Source: Candidatus Gastranaerophilales bacterium (GTDB taxonomy: Bacteria; Cyanobacteriota; Vampirovibrionia; Gastranaerophilales; Gastranaerophilaceae). From it: DNA of 64,000 nt. The stretch lies in contig CALVEO010000001.1 of NCBI GenBank assembly GCA_944326615.1, positions 1 to 64,000 of the forward strand, read 5' to 3'. Under the pieces are notes generated by a model. That model was not told the DNA's origin and made no database searches. It saw only the letters and a list, made by a program, of their open reading frames with translations. This document shows, piece after piece, positions 38,206 to 46,629 of this stretch (the first letter of the stretch is position 1; the number at the start of each line of letters is the position of its first letter). The translations under genes and the position numbers were made by a program.

Positions 38206-38756
38206 AAACACAATTTATAGAGCAGGAAATTAAATACGAGGGGTGGCAGCTTTCTCCACATTGGATTTATAAGAATTTTAAAATTCAGGGAGATGCAGCA
38301 GTTGCCTTTATCGGTGAATGTGAAGTTAAATTGACTGAAATGGTTGATATAGAAGACGTTATAAATAACGAGCCTATATACAGCAAATCCATGCTGAGCT
38401 TTATATCCGAACAGTTTAATGTAGGTTTGGTTGAGGGTGTTTTCAGGCAGAGACTTTTAATCTGTATTATCAAAGAAGCTCTTGAAAAACGCGGATTTTT
38501 GATTACAAGAAACGGTGATGACTTGTTTTATGACGGTAAAAAGCTTACTGTCTCAATTGCTACAAAATCTGTAAATTCAATACTAATTCATACCGGCATA
38601 AATATAGATTCTGCAGGTGCACCTGTCAAAGCAAGCGGACTTTCAAGCGAGCTTGGAATTTATGATATAAAAGAGTTTGCAGATGAAATTTTAAATAACT
38701 ATTCTGAAGAAATTAGTGATATAATATTGGCATCAACAAAAGTCAGAGGTGTATAA
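38202..38756 (+). CDS. DUF366 family protein
   Basis: I recognise this as likely DUF366: YEGWQLSPHWIYKNFKIQGD, GVFRQRLLICIIKEALEKRG, RNGDDLFYDGKKLTVSIATK and SILIHTGINIDSAGAPVKAS. The function is not established. It overlaps queC by 4 bp and shares one base with the next gene's ATG (TAATG), so the three are translated together; a link to queuosine or folate-like metabolism is only suggested by context. Confidence 0.65.
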   Translation: MKTQFIEQEIKYEGWQLSPHWIYKNFKIQGDAAVAFIGECEVKLTEMVDIEDVINNEPIYSKSMLSFISEQFNVGLVEGVFRQRLLICIIKEALEKRGFLITRNGDDLFYDGKKLTVSIATKSVNSILIHTGINIDSAGAPVKASGLSSELGIYDIKEFADEILNNYSEEISDIILASTKVRGV

Positions 38757-39448
38757 TGGAAGAAGATTCAAGAAAACCTTCTCATATCAGCTATAAAGAA
38801 TATCAAAAAAAAGTTACTAAAAATCCGAATGAAGGAATTATAATTTTTGTTTCGGCATTTTTTATTTTGCTTTTGCTGTTTTTAGGCATCGCAAAGCAAA
38901 TTTCGCCTGAAGTAGATGTTTCTATAGGCGATGACAATACAAGTGCTGAACAGACAGAAGAATTAGACAAATCTTCAGTTGATGAAAGATTGAAATTACT
39001 TCAGGACGAAGATTCGCAAGCTACAGCTAAGGAAGACAATACATTTGCGGATGAGCTTGACGAAAAAGTTGTTATACCTGAAGATAAAAAGGCTGAAAAT
39101 CAGCCCGCTGATAACGCTGTATCGGAAGAACCAATTACTCTGGCTGACAAAGAAGCAAATCCAAAACCTTCTGAAACAGCCTCTCCGGCTCCAAAAACTC
39201 CTGCTGTTCAGCCGCAGCCGGCACAGCCTACATCAAAAGTGGTTGTCGGTTACTATGCGACAAAAGAACAGGCAGAAGTAGCTAAAGGTATTATTGCAGA
39301 GTCAGGTATGAATATCTCACCGTTTGTAAGAAGCATCGGTGGCGCTTATACAATTCAGGTAGGCTCTTATACAACAAGAGAAAAAGCCCAGAGCGTTGTA
39401 AATGACCTTTTGAGAAATAATTATCCTGCAAGAATTATTTCAGAGTAG
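38756..39448 (+). CDS. SPOR-domain membrane protein
   Basis: A 230-residue bitopic protein: short cytoplasmic start, one transmembrane helix at about residues 23-43 (GIIIFVSAFFILLLLFLGIA), a Glu/Asp/Pro/Ala-rich periplasmic linker, and a C-terminal SPOR domain (VVVGYYATKEQAEVAKGIIA ... YTIQVGSYTTREKAQSVVND) that would bind denuded peptidoglycan at the division septum. Architecture resembles FtsN/DedD-type proteins. Last gene of the HEAT-queC-DUF366 operon. Confidence 0.86.
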   Translation: MEEDSRKPSHISYKEYQKKVTKNPNEGIIIFVSAFFILLLLFLGIAKQISPEVDVSIGDDNTSAEQTEELDKSSVDERLKLLQDEDSQATAKEDNTFADELDEKVVIPEDKKAENQPADNAVSEEPITLADKEANPKPSETASPAPKTPAVQPQPAQPTSKVVVGYYATKEQAEVAKGIIAESGMNISPFVRSIGGAYTIQVGSYTTREKAQSVVNDLLRNNYPARIISE

Positions 39449-39462
39449 AAAGTTTACAATTA

Positions 39463-39789
39463 TTATAAAGATTCCCTATATAAATTCATCATGCGGTAGT
39501 AATATTCGATTTCATTTATATCAGATTCGTTTAATATCGTGTTGATAGAATTTATCAAATCATCTTTACTTTTAAGATGTTCAAAATCAAACAAATCTTT
39601 TTCTCTTACATCTAACGATTTTATTATTTTTTCAAGAGTTTCTGCTGAAACAAATCTCTTTCCGCGTTCAATATTACTTAAATTTGGTGTATCAATGCCA
39701 ATTATTTCGGCTAGTTTTTCCTGAGTAAGATTTTTACTTTTTCTTATTTCTTGTATCCGTTTTCCAAGATTTTCTTTCAAAGTAGACAT
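39463..39789 (-). CDS. XRE-family transcriptional regulator
   Basis: A 108-residue protein whose first 65 residues are a Cro/C1 HTH domain (LGKRIQEIRKSKNLTQEKLA, EIIGIDTPNLSNIERGKRFV, with the IERG signature), followed by a helical tail (HLKSKDDLINSINTILNESD). It is convergent with the SPOR gene and divergent from the unknown protein at 39961. Targets unknown. Confidence 0.85.
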   Translation of the reverse strand: MSTLKENLGKRIQEIRKSKNLTQEKLAEIIGIDTPNLSNIERGKRFVSAETLEKIIKSLDVREKDLFDFEHLKSKDDLINSINTILNESDINEIEYYYRMMNLYRESL

Positions 39790-39960
39790 GATTAACCTCT
39801 TAAAATCATGTTAAATCTATTAATTGTTAATTTTAATTATCTGTAATGCTATTTAATATTGCATTTATTAGTAATATATGCTAAAATATTTATATTAAAT
39901 ACTATAAAAAAACAAAAAAGATAGTATATTAGAAGATAGAAATATAAAAGGAGATTGAAT

Positions 39961-40512
39961 ATGTCTATGGATGGAATTAATGATGTTCAAAAAATTATGA
40001 CCAACATTTCTTCAAGCAGTGTACAAAAAAATACACAAGAGACAAAGCAGAGCTTTGTTCCAATAAATAAAGGAGTTGGAGGAAATGCGTCAAAAAGAGT
40101 TACGGATGCAGTTATTGAGCATGCTTTAAACCAGCCTTCGGCTCGTAAATCAATAAATATGCTTCTTTCAAACAGTCCGATAGGGTTAGGAAATCAACCG
40201 GCAAAAGAAGATATAGAAAGTATGGGGTATCAATTTTCGCTTACTGCAATGCATATTGGAGCACCCATGATATTCACATCAAGTGACGGAGGAACCATAA
40301 CAGTTTATGATGGTAAAGGTACTGCTGAAATGGGCGAAGACAAGAGAAAAATTGTCTACCAAAATGGTCGTTATACTCAGGAAATGTATTATGATGAAAG
40401 AGGAAAATTAACCAATGGACAAATGATAATTAAAGATAAAATAGCAGGATTTACAGAGCAGCAATATGCTTTTATTATGGAAGATAATAATCGAATGAAT
40501 GTAGTAAAATAA
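39961..40512 (+). CDS. protein of unknown function
   Basis: 183 residues, no signal peptide or membrane segment, no motif I recognise. The N-terminus is Ser/Gln-rich and probably disordered; the C-terminal half (SLTAMHIGAPMIFTSSDGGT, RYTQEMYYDERGKLTNGQMI) has the look of a small beta-rich domain. ATG at 39961 with AGGAG seven bases upstream is preferred over an in-frame TTG six bases earlier. A terminator follows at 40531. Confidence 0.7.
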   Translation: MSMDGINDVQKIMTNISSSSVQKNTQETKQSFVPINKGVGGNASKRVTDAVIEHALNQPSARKSINMLLSNSPIGLGNQPAKEDIESMGYQFSLTAMHIGAPMIFTSSDGGTITVYDGKGTAEMGEDKRKIVYQNGRYTQEMYYDERGKLTNGQMIIKDKIAGFTEQQYAFIMEDNNRMNVVK

Positions 40513-40530
40513 AAATAGCTTTTTTAACAT

Positions 40531-40567
40531 AAAACTCCCGTCCTATATTGAGACGGGAGAGTTTTTT
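40531..40567. terminator. bidirectional terminator
   Basis: ACTCCCGTC / GACGGGAG stem extended by A/T flanks, 9-base loop, between the convergent unknown gene and surE. Confidence 0.8.
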
Positions 40568-40600
40568 CTGATACAATAATTAAATTGGCAGTACAAAATT

Positions 40601-41395
40601 TTATGCAAACCAGTTGCAGGCATCGCCTTTGCATAAAATTTTGTCAAGATTTGCCATAACATCTTCCTTAGTCATTTCATAAGTTACAGGTGTTATTGAA
40701 ATCTTGTTATTTTTAACGGCCGCAATATCAGTATTTGAATCTTCAGCTTCCGTTATCAATTCTCCTGCCATCCAGTAATAAACTTTACCTCTGGGGTCAA
40801 TTCTTTTTTCATAATTGTCTGTAAACATTTTACGTCCGAGTTCTGTTATTGCAATTCCTGCAATATCGTCCTCATCAAGAGCTGGAACATTAATATTCAA
40901 AATACTTTTTTGCGGGAAATTAAATTCTTTTAATTTTTTAAGCAGTAAATTTACAAATCTTGCAGAATATTTAAACTGTTCATATTCATAATTCATACTT
41001 GCAAGCGATACTGCAATACTTGGAACACCGAGCATTGCCCCTTCCATTGCGCAGCTTACGGTGCCTGAATATAGAATATCTGCTCCGAGATTGGGGCCAT
41101 GATTAATCCCGGAAATTACAATATCCGGCTGTTCCTCAGGTGATAAAATCGCATTAATACCTATTTTTACGCAATCCCCGGGAGTTCCTGTTGTTACCCA
41201 GGCTCTTTTAACACCATGATAAGCGTCAACTTCTTCAACCCTTAAAGGCGTATGCAGTGTCAAAGAATGCCCTGCCGCGCTTCTTTCTCTGTCAGGGGCT
41301 ATCACATAAACATCATGCTCCTGCGCCAGAGTTTCTGTTAAACATCTTATGCCGTTTGCGGCTATCCCGTCGTCATTTGATACTAATATTTTCAT
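40601..41395 (-). CDS. surE: 5'/3'-nucleotidase SurE
   Basis: Metal-dependent phosphatase acting on nucleoside monophosphates, linked to stationary-phase survival. The N-terminal MKILVSNDDGIAANGIRCLT provides the two metal-binding Asp; APDRERSAAGHSLTLHTPLR, DIVISGINHGPNLGADILYS (metal-binding Asn) and GTVSCAMEGAMLGVPSIAVS are all family motifs. 264 residues is standard. GGAG precedes the ATG. Probably monocistronic. Confidence 0.95.
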   Translation of the reverse strand: MKILVSNDDGIAANGIRCLTETLAQEHDVYVIAPDRERSAAGHSLTLHTPLRVEEVDAYHGVKRAWVTTGTPGDCVKIGINAILSPEEQPDIVISGINHGPNLGADILYSGTVSCAMEGAMLGVPSIAVSLASMNYEYEQFKYSARFVNLLLKKLKEFNFPQKSILNINVPALDEDDIAGIAITELGRKMFTDNYEKRIDPRGKVYYWMAGELITEAEDSNTDIAAVKNNKISITPVTYEMTKEDVMANLDKILCKGDACNWFA

Positions 41396-41544
41396 ATCTC
41401 TCCTTTTTATAATTTATTAAAAACATCTATTAATATAATACTATAAGCAGTTTTTTATCTGTAAATATTAAGTTTTGTAACAAAATATACACATGATATT
41501 TAAAATATAGCAATTATATATACAAAAAATTGTTTATATACATG

Positions 41545-41670
41545 ACACGAGGAAAAGCATAAAACGAGGAATCAAAAAGAACGTTTTATTGCACACTACA
41601 CTTCACACTATTACGAGGAATTATTCAAAGAATTCCGACGCCGGTTTCGAAAGAGAACGGCGTTTTTTTT
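41545..41670 (+). ncRNA. candidate small RNA with repeated ACGAGGAA motifs
   Basis: No ORF, but three hairpins in a row. Stem 1: GCATAAAACG (41557-41566) with CGTTTTATTGC (41582-41592), loop AGGAATCAAAAAGAA. Stem 2: GGAATT / AATTCC (41617-41636). Stem 3: ACGCCG (41638-41643) / CGGCGT (41658-41663) followed by eight T, a good intrinsic terminator. The octamer ACGAGGAA occurs at 41547, 41564 and 41613. GGA motifs in or near loops recall CsrA-titrating RNAs, but no csrA is in the window. An AT-rich region upstream could hold the promoter. The DNA on both sides (41396-41544, 41671-41751) shows no gene. Confidence 0.45.
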
Positions 41671-41751
41671 GTACTACATACGCATCGGCCGATTATTTAA
41701 GCCATAGTAAACTAGAACACATGTTTTCTATAAGTTAAAATTAAGCCTGTA

Positions 41752-41892
41752 TTATTTCATAACAACAGCAAGAACTTCTGCGAGTTTGCCGGATCTGTTA
41801 TTTTTAAATTTGATTTCCTTTTTGGTATCCTGCGGGGTAAACTCAGATTTTTGATAGTTAATTAAATATCTCATAAATTCAGGACTAAACAT
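41752..41892 (-). CDS. small protein of unknown function (46 aa)
   Basis: Starts at ATG 41892 with AGGAG four bases upstream and ends at TAA 41752. It reads MFSPEFMRYLINYQKSEFTP, then a basic QDTKKEIKFKNNRSGKLAEV and a short hydrophobic end. The good ribosome-binding site and the use of both basic and hydrophobic residues support a real short gene. Function unknown. Confidence 0.5.
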   Translation of the reverse strand: MFSPEFMRYLINYQKSEFTPQDTKKEIKFKNNRSGKLAEVLAVVMK

Positions 41893-42042
41893 CTTACTCC
41901 TTTACTACACTAAAATTTTTAAAACACACTTCACCTTGTATATATATAAAAACATAAAATAGAAAATTATTGTTATATATTTACAAATTATTTACAATAA
42001 TTAATAAGATGTTATAATTTTTATATATAAAGGATTTTTGAA

Positions 42043-42711
42043 ATGCGTCAATCTTCAATTATAGATATAATTTCTCCGGTCATGGCCGGCCCTTCAAGCT
42101 CTCATACCGCAGGAGCAGTAAGACTTGGTCTTTTGGCACGTAATGTTTATAATACAAAATCGGATAAAATAACTTTTAAATTATATAATTCCTATGCTTT
42201 AACAGGCAAAGGACATGGAACTGATAAAGGTCTGCTTGCCGGGCTTTTGGGCTTTTCTGTAGATGACAAAAGGATTAAAAATGTTTTTGATACACCTGAA
42301 GCGAAACAGATAAATTATGAATTTGAATTTTTGGAAGATTTTAACCGCCATCCGAACGCTGTTGATTTTATATTTGAAGGCGGTCTTAATATGACACTTT
42401 CAGGTGATTCTATAGGCGCCGGAGAAATTGTTCTTACCAAAATAAATAAATTTTCGGTTAATCTTGACGGAAAATACAACACACTACTTCTGGTTTATGA
42501 AGATATGCCCGGTGTTATATCTTCTGTTACACGAATTATTCAGGAAGACAATGTTAATATTGCATCACTTCACTGCGACAGAAGCGGCAAAGGTAAAGAT
42601 GCTTCCATGTGCATTTGTATTGATGGAGAACTTTCAAAGCAATGTCTTGATAAGGTAAGTGAACTTAAAGATATGTATATTGTAAGATATATTAAGAAAT
42701 TGGAAAGCTGA
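42043..42711 (+). CDS. sdaAB: L-serine dehydratase, beta subunit
   Basis: Regulatory/structural subunit of the iron-sulfur L-serine deaminase that converts serine to pyruvate and ammonia. The N-terminal SSIIDIISPVMAGPSSSHTA, GAVRLGLLARNV and GHGTDKGLLAGLLGF are the beta-domain motifs. The C-terminal third is an ACT domain (LLLVYEDMPGVISSVTRIIQ ... VNIASLHCDRSGKG) that senses serine. It is followed after 1 bp by the alpha subunit gene. Suggests fermentative use of serine. Confidence 0.93.
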   Translation: MRQSSIIDIISPVMAGPSSSHTAGAVRLGLLARNVYNTKSDKITFKLYNSYALTGKGHGTDKGLLAGLLGFSVDDKRIKNVFDTPEAKQINYEFEFLEDFNRHPNAVDFIFEGGLNMTLSGDSIGAGEIVLTKINKFSVNLDGKYNTLLLVYEDMPGVISSVTRIIQEDNVNIASLHCDRSGKGKDASMCICIDGELSKQCLDKVSELKDMYIVRYIKKLES

Positions 42712-42712
42712 T

Positions 42713-43591
42713 ATGGAAAATATAATTACTACATTCAGACAACTATATTACACCTGTAAAGAACAGAATAAAAAAATTTATGAAACAGCACTTGATTATG
42801 AGGTTTCAAAAGGCGAGTATTCTGAATATCAAATAAGACTTCAGGCTGCAAAAAGTCTGAATGCAATGAAGGAAGCCATAAAAATCGGGCTTAATTCTAC
42901 AGAACCATCTCCAAGCGGAATGAGCGGAGATGACTGTGATAAATTGCAAAAAAGATTTAATAAATCAGGCTCAGTTCTCGGTAAAACCGCTCAAAAAATA
43001 ATGACTTATGCACTTGCTACAAGCGAGCAGAATTTAAGAATGGGTATAATTGCTGCCTGTCCCACAGCAGGGTCATGCGGAATTGTGCCTTCTGTTTTAA
43101 TCGCTTATGCAGAAGATTACAATTTAGATGAAAATGAACAGATAAATGCCCTTATAACAGCCGGAGAAGTCGGAAGAATTGTTTCTGTCAAAATGGCGCT
43201 TGCAGGTGCAGTCGGCGGCTGTCAGGCAGAATGCGGAGTGGCTTCTGCAATGGCATCTGCAGCTCTTACTCAAATGAGAGGCGGTAATATCAAACAAATA
43301 ATAAATGCATCTGCTCTGGCTTTGAAAAATATTCTGGGCTTAACCTGTGATCCTGTGTGCGGTTTGGTTGAAATTCCCTGCGTAAAACGAAATCCGTTTC
43401 TTGCAATACATGCAGTCAGCGCATCTGAGCTTGCAATGGCAGATATTATCTCCAAAATTCCCGCAGATGAAATTGTTGATGCAATGGAACAGACCGGAAA
43501 ACTTATGTCTCCGCTGTTGAAAGAAAGTTCACAAGGCGGGCTTGCAAAGACTAAAACTGCAATTGCCCTGGAGAAAAATATTTTAAGATAA
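42713..43591 (+). CDS. sdaAA: L-serine dehydratase, alpha subunit
   Basis: Catalytic subunit with an oxygen-sensitive 4Fe-4S cluster. Conserved segments: SGMSGDDCDKLQKRFNKSG, ACPTAGSCGIVPSVLIAYAE, GAVGGCQAECGVASAMASAA and NILGLTCDPVCGLVEIPCVK, the last three containing the cluster cysteines, and KRNPFLAIHAVSASELAMA. 292 residues matches the two-subunit type. Translationally coupled to sdaAB. Confidence 0.95.
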   Translation: MENIITTFRQLYYTCKEQNKKIYETALDYEVSKGEYSEYQIRLQAAKSLNAMKEAIKIGLNSTEPSPSGMSGDDCDKLQKRFNKSGSVLGKTAQKIMTYALATSEQNLRMGIIAACPTAGSCGIVPSVLIAYAEDYNLDENEQINALITAGEVGRIVSVKMALAGAVGGCQAECGVASAMASAALTQMRGGNIKQIINASALALKNILGLTCDPVCGLVEIPCVKRNPFLAIHAVSASELAMADIISKIPADEIVDAMEQTGKLMSPLLKESSQGGLAKTKTAIALEKNILR

Positions 43592-43698
43592 TTGTTAATT
43601 TATGTAACGATTTTGTTAAAATAAAGCAATTTCATGGAATTTATATCCTTAGTATATATATAAGAGATATGAGTATAATTTACTAAGGAGATATAACT

Positions 43699-43905
43699 AT
43701 GAATACAGGACGAGTTGATGCAATAGGATTTGAAGATAAAACAAGCAAAGCATCATATACTTCGCAGATTAAAAAGAAAAATCCTTGGGAAGAAATCGGT
43801 GCTTTTATGACAGGTATAGGTTCACTGAATCTGCCATCAAATTTTAACAGTGCTTTTACTGTCGGTAAACCAGGCGGTGAAACAAGAGGTGCTTTCTTAG
43901 GTTAA
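43699..43905 (+). CDS. small protein of unknown function (68 aa)
   Basis: ATG with AAGGAGAT nine bases upstream. The sequence is polar (NTGRVDAIGFEDKTSKASYT) and ends with GKPGGETRGAFLG; a central WEEIGAFMTGIGSLNLPSNF segment could be an amphipathic helix. No membrane segment and no known domain. It lies between sdaAA and coaX on the same strand. Confidence 0.6.
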   Translation: MNTGRVDAIGFEDKTSKASYTSQIKKKNPWEEIGAFMTGIGSLNLPSNFNSAFTVGKPGGETRGAFLG

Positions 43906-43929
43906 TTTTTGCAAAAAGATTTTATTTGT

Positions 43930-43963
43930 AATACACTAATCTTCAAAAGAGGATTAGTGTATT
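43930..43963 (+). promoter_or_regulatory. start-adjacent hairpin before coaX
   Basis: A perfect 12-bp inverted repeat (AATACACTAATC / GATTAGTGTATT) whose right arm ends exactly one base before the coaX ATG. The 10-base loop plus first stem base holds AAGAGG, the only Shine-Dalgarno-like sequence. It could be a translational control element or a protein operator, or place the ribosome site next to the start by folding. Confidence 0.6.
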
Positions 43964-44752
43964 ATGTTATTAACAGCCGATATTGGAAATACGAGTATTA
44001 CCCTTGGGCTTTTTGAAGAAGATGCCCTTGTTGAAGAATACAGACTTGCGTCTGACAAAGATTTGTCACTGGAAGAATATGAAGTTCTTTTAAAAACATT
44101 GTTCAAAGATTTTACAGTTGATGGCTCTATTATATCTTCTGTAGTGGAAGAACTTACCCAGAAATTTAAAACTGCAGTTGATAATGTATTTAAACTAAAT
44201 TCAATTATTTTATCCACAGAAATTAATACAGGTGTAAAAATAGTACTTGATAACCCGCAAGAAGCCGGTGCAGACAGAATTGCAAATGCTGCAGGCGCTT
44301 ATGTTTTATATAAACATCCTGTTATTGTTGTTGATTTTGGCACAGCTACAACTTTTGATATTGTAAACGGCAATGGGGAATTTGTAGGCGGTATTATTGC
44401 ACCTGGTTTGAATTTGCAGCTGAAGGCACTAAATAAATTTACTTCAAAGCTTCCAAGGATTGAAGTTGCTCTTTCAAATTCTGCAATCGGGCATAATACA
44501 TCAGATGCTATACTTTCCGGAGTTTTAAGAGGGTCTGCTGCAATGATAGACGGTTTGATAGAGCAGTGTGAAAAAGAACTTGGTGAAAAAGCTGTTATTG
44601 TTGCAACCGGCGGATATTCGGGGCTTGTTGCAAATTATTTAAAAAGACATTTTGACTTTATAAATCCTACATTGACTTTGGAAGGTTTGAGGTACCTGTA
44701 TCAGATAAACAAATTAGATGTCGTAAGTGAACTGCAGAAAGTTTCCCATTAA
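43964..44752 (+). CDS. coaX: type III pantothenate kinase CoaX
   Basis: First step of coenzyme A synthesis. ASKHA-fold motifs: MLLTADIGNTSITLGLFEED (phosphate 1 loop with DIGN), NPQEAGADRIANAAGAYVLY, VIVVDFGTATTFDIVNGNGE (phosphate 2), GGIIAPGLNLQLKAL and the C-terminal VATGGYSGLV. 262 residues is typical. Its last 39 bp overlap the convergent rex gene. Confidence 0.94.
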   Translation: MLLTADIGNTSITLGLFEEDALVEEYRLASDKDLSLEEYEVLLKTLFKDFTVDGSIISSVVEELTQKFKTAVDNVFKLNSIILSTEINTGVKIVLDNPQEAGADRIANAAGAYVLYKHPVIVVDFGTATTFDIVNGNGEFVGGIIAPGLNLQLKALNKFTSKLPRIEVALSNSAIGHNTSDAILSGVLRGSAAMIDGLIEQCEKELGEKAVIVATGGYSGLVANYLKRHFDFINPTLTLEGLRYLYQINKLDVVSELQKVSH

Positions 44753-45328
44753 ATTTTCATTCCAGACTTGAACATTTGATGGAACAGAAAGCACGACAGG
44801 AGCAAAATTCCATATATATTTTATGTTTGAATTAACCAAAAATTCAGCCGTTGATTGTGCAAATCTTGCCGGAACAGTTAAAATTGCAATATCAGCTTCT
44901 TCTCTTTGCGCTATTTCCGGAAGCCTTGTTATATCCTGAATTTGCATTCCGTTTATTATTTTGCCGATTTTTTCAGGTGAATTGTCAAACAAAGAAAGAA
45001 TATTAAGTCCGTAATCTTTAAAATTTCCATAATTTGCGATTGCTGTTCCAAGATTGCCTGCCCCTATAATAAAAGCTTTTTTCGTCTTTTTAAAGCCCAG
45101 AGTCTTTTCTATTGAAATTTTCAGCTCTTTAACAATATATCCGACTCTGTTTTTGCCGGAATTGTTTAATAAATTAATATCCTTTCTTACCTGAGAATCA
45201 TCAATATTCAACAATCCGGCAATCTGTTTACTGGAAATAAATTCTATTTTCTTATCAATATAATCAGTTAATATACAATGATACAGGGTAAGCCTGTTTA
45301 TAACTTTATCTGAAATCTTCTTTTCCAT
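44714..45328 (-). CDS. rex: redox-sensing transcriptional repressor Rex
   Basis: Rex represses fermentative and respiratory genes and lets go when NADH rises. The N-terminal winged helix contains FISSKQIAGLLNIDDSQVRK and GYIVKELKISIEKTLG; the Rossmann domain starts FIIGAGNLGTAIANYGNF with the GxGxxG motif, followed by NILSLFDNSPEKIGK and ADIAILTVPARFAQSTAEFL. The ATG at 45328 gives a standard start (MEKKISDKVINRL) and 204 residues; upstream in-frame ATGs would add a non-conserved hydrophobic stretch. Convergent with coaX. Confidence 0.93.
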   Translation of the reverse strand: MEKKISDKVINRLTLYHCILTDYIDKKIEFISSKQIAGLLNIDDSQVRKDINLLNNSGKNRVGYIVKELKISIEKTLGFKKTKKAFIIGAGNLGTAIANYGNFKDYGLNILSLFDNSPEKIGKIINGMQIQDITRLPEIAQREEADIAILTVPARFAQSTAEFLVNSNIKYIWNFAPVVLSVPSNVQVWNENLMGNFLQFTYDI

Positions 45329-45475
45329 ATCCCAATAGTAACATAAAAGAATATTATAATTAAAACAAAAAGAAATAATGCTGTTAAAGTATTCTACTTT
45401 GTAAAAAAAAAACATATAATGTTTACATAATTTCATGTTTATTATTACATGTGGATAAAAAAGGACAGGTAACAA

Positions 45476-46120
45476 TTGTTAAATAATTTTGAAAGTTTTG
45501 ATAATTCAGAAACCTCAGCGAGGAAATCAGCTTTAATTCAGGAAAGAATAGGCCTTGTATCAACGCATATGTACAAACAGTTTTTGGATTATCAGCATGC
45601 AAATATCAATACAAATGAAATTTTTATAAGGATGATTGATAATTTGCAGATTGTTGTAGATACTCTTAAAGAAGCTTTTTCGTCCAGAAATGTTACAACC
45701 CAGAATATTTATGTAGATACAGATCCACAAAAATCAGTGGTTATAGTGAATATCCTCTGGCATAAAATGAGCTTTACCACAAGATGCAATTACCAGCCGC
45801 AAGCTCTTTACAGAGAAGACGGCCAGCATCTTTTTTCAAGCAGAATTATGGCAGTAAAAGGCAATTATTATGAACTGATGAAAGGTGTTACAGACCATGA
45901 TGAAGAGATGGGAAAACTTCTTGACAATGAAGTAGCTTCTCTTTTTATACCTCCGGAATCGACTCAAAATTCAATAATGAAAATAAGACACCTGCCAAAC
46001 CGCGAATTTTATCTGAATCAGGTTGATGCTCCGCGGGAATTTGTACTCAAAGTAGTAGAAACAATATGCGGAGGAGGTTTCTACCATGAAGAAGGGGCAA
46101 GAAAAAGTTTCAATATTTAA
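45476..46120 (+). CDS. protein of unknown function
   Basis: 214 residues, no membrane segment or known motif: mixed helical N-terminus (ERIGLVSTHMYKQFLDYQHA, MIDNLQIVVDTLKEAF) and a beta-rich centre (NIYVDTDPQKSVVIVNILWH). It starts with TTG at 45476, with AGGACAGG about ten bases upstream; the ORF has no better start nearby. Divergent from rex. Codon use matches its neighbours. Confidence 0.6.
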   Translation: MLNNFESFDNSETSARKSALIQERIGLVSTHMYKQFLDYQHANINTNEIFIRMIDNLQIVVDTLKEAFSSRNVTTQNIYVDTDPQKSVVIVNILWHKMSFTTRCNYQPQALYREDGQHLFSSRIMAVKGNYYELMKGVTDHDEEMGKLLDNEVASLFIPPESTQNSIMKIRHLPNREFYLNQVDAPREFVLKVVETICGGGFYHEEGARKSFNI

Positions 46121-46124
46121 ATAG

Positions 46125-46382
46125 TTACCCCTCGTCTATTGATATTTTAGATGAAACTTCTGCGACTATGCGTTGTACATCCGCACCACCAATTGCGACT
46201 TCTAAAATCAAAGGGCTGTGTATAAGGACTGTTTCTGCATAATCCATTGTATCAACATTAATTACATTAAATTCAATAAAATCTTCACCGGCATAAATTA
46301 ACTTGCCATATTCACCACCGGTTGCCCATTTGATAAACATATATTGATTTTCATATTCTTTAAGTTTCTCTACAAGTCTCAT
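46125..46382 (-). CDS. small protein of unknown function (85 aa)
   Basis: A small, probably beta-rich cytoplasmic protein (FIKWATGGEYGKLIYAGEDF, IEFNVINVDTMDYAETVLIH, PLILEVAIGGADVQRIVAEV). Two adjacent ATG codons exist; GGGGAA lies five bases before the second (46382). The pattern of short strands with a conserved-looking GG loop resembles Sm-like folds in outline only. Ends 4 bp from the convergent gene at 46120. Confidence 0.6.
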   Translation of the reverse strand: MRLVEKLKEYENQYMFIKWATGGEYGKLIYAGEDFIEFNVINVDTMDYAETVLIHSPLILEVAIGGADVQRIVAEVSSKISIDEG

Positions 46383-46447
46383 CATGCTTCCCCGTAAAAA
46401 GTCTTACATATATATTTTAGTGATTTATACTTATAAGTCAAGTTAAA

Positions 46448-46556
46448 TAAAAAAAAGCCACACATTTTTTGTGTGCGACTTAGAACAATAATCTTGGGAG
46501 GAGATTTGGGGATAGTTGTACATGCATGATAATGCAAGCATGCTTTTTTTGTTACA
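46448..46556. terminator. two opposed hairpin terminators; possible short RNA between them
   Basis: On the minus strand, CGCACAC / GTGTG with AAG and CTT extension is followed by eight T (near 46448-46485). On the plus strand GCATG / CATGC is followed by seven T (about 46523-46553). The 35 bases between include a G-rich stretch (GGGAGGAGATTTGGGGAT) unusual for this AT-rich genome. It could be a short transcript in either direction or simply two back-to-back terminators. Confidence 0.4.
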
Positions 46557-46629
46557 CATGTAATCAAAAATTTAATAAAAATTTACAATTTCTTGATTTT
46601 ATAATATAATGTTGTATAGAGGTAAAAAC

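Noticed and set aside
46382..46567. 61-codon minus-strand ORF upstream of the 85-residue gene
   Set aside because: Runs through two terminator hairpins and a G-rich stretch, with no ribosome-binding site; the region is better described as noncoding.
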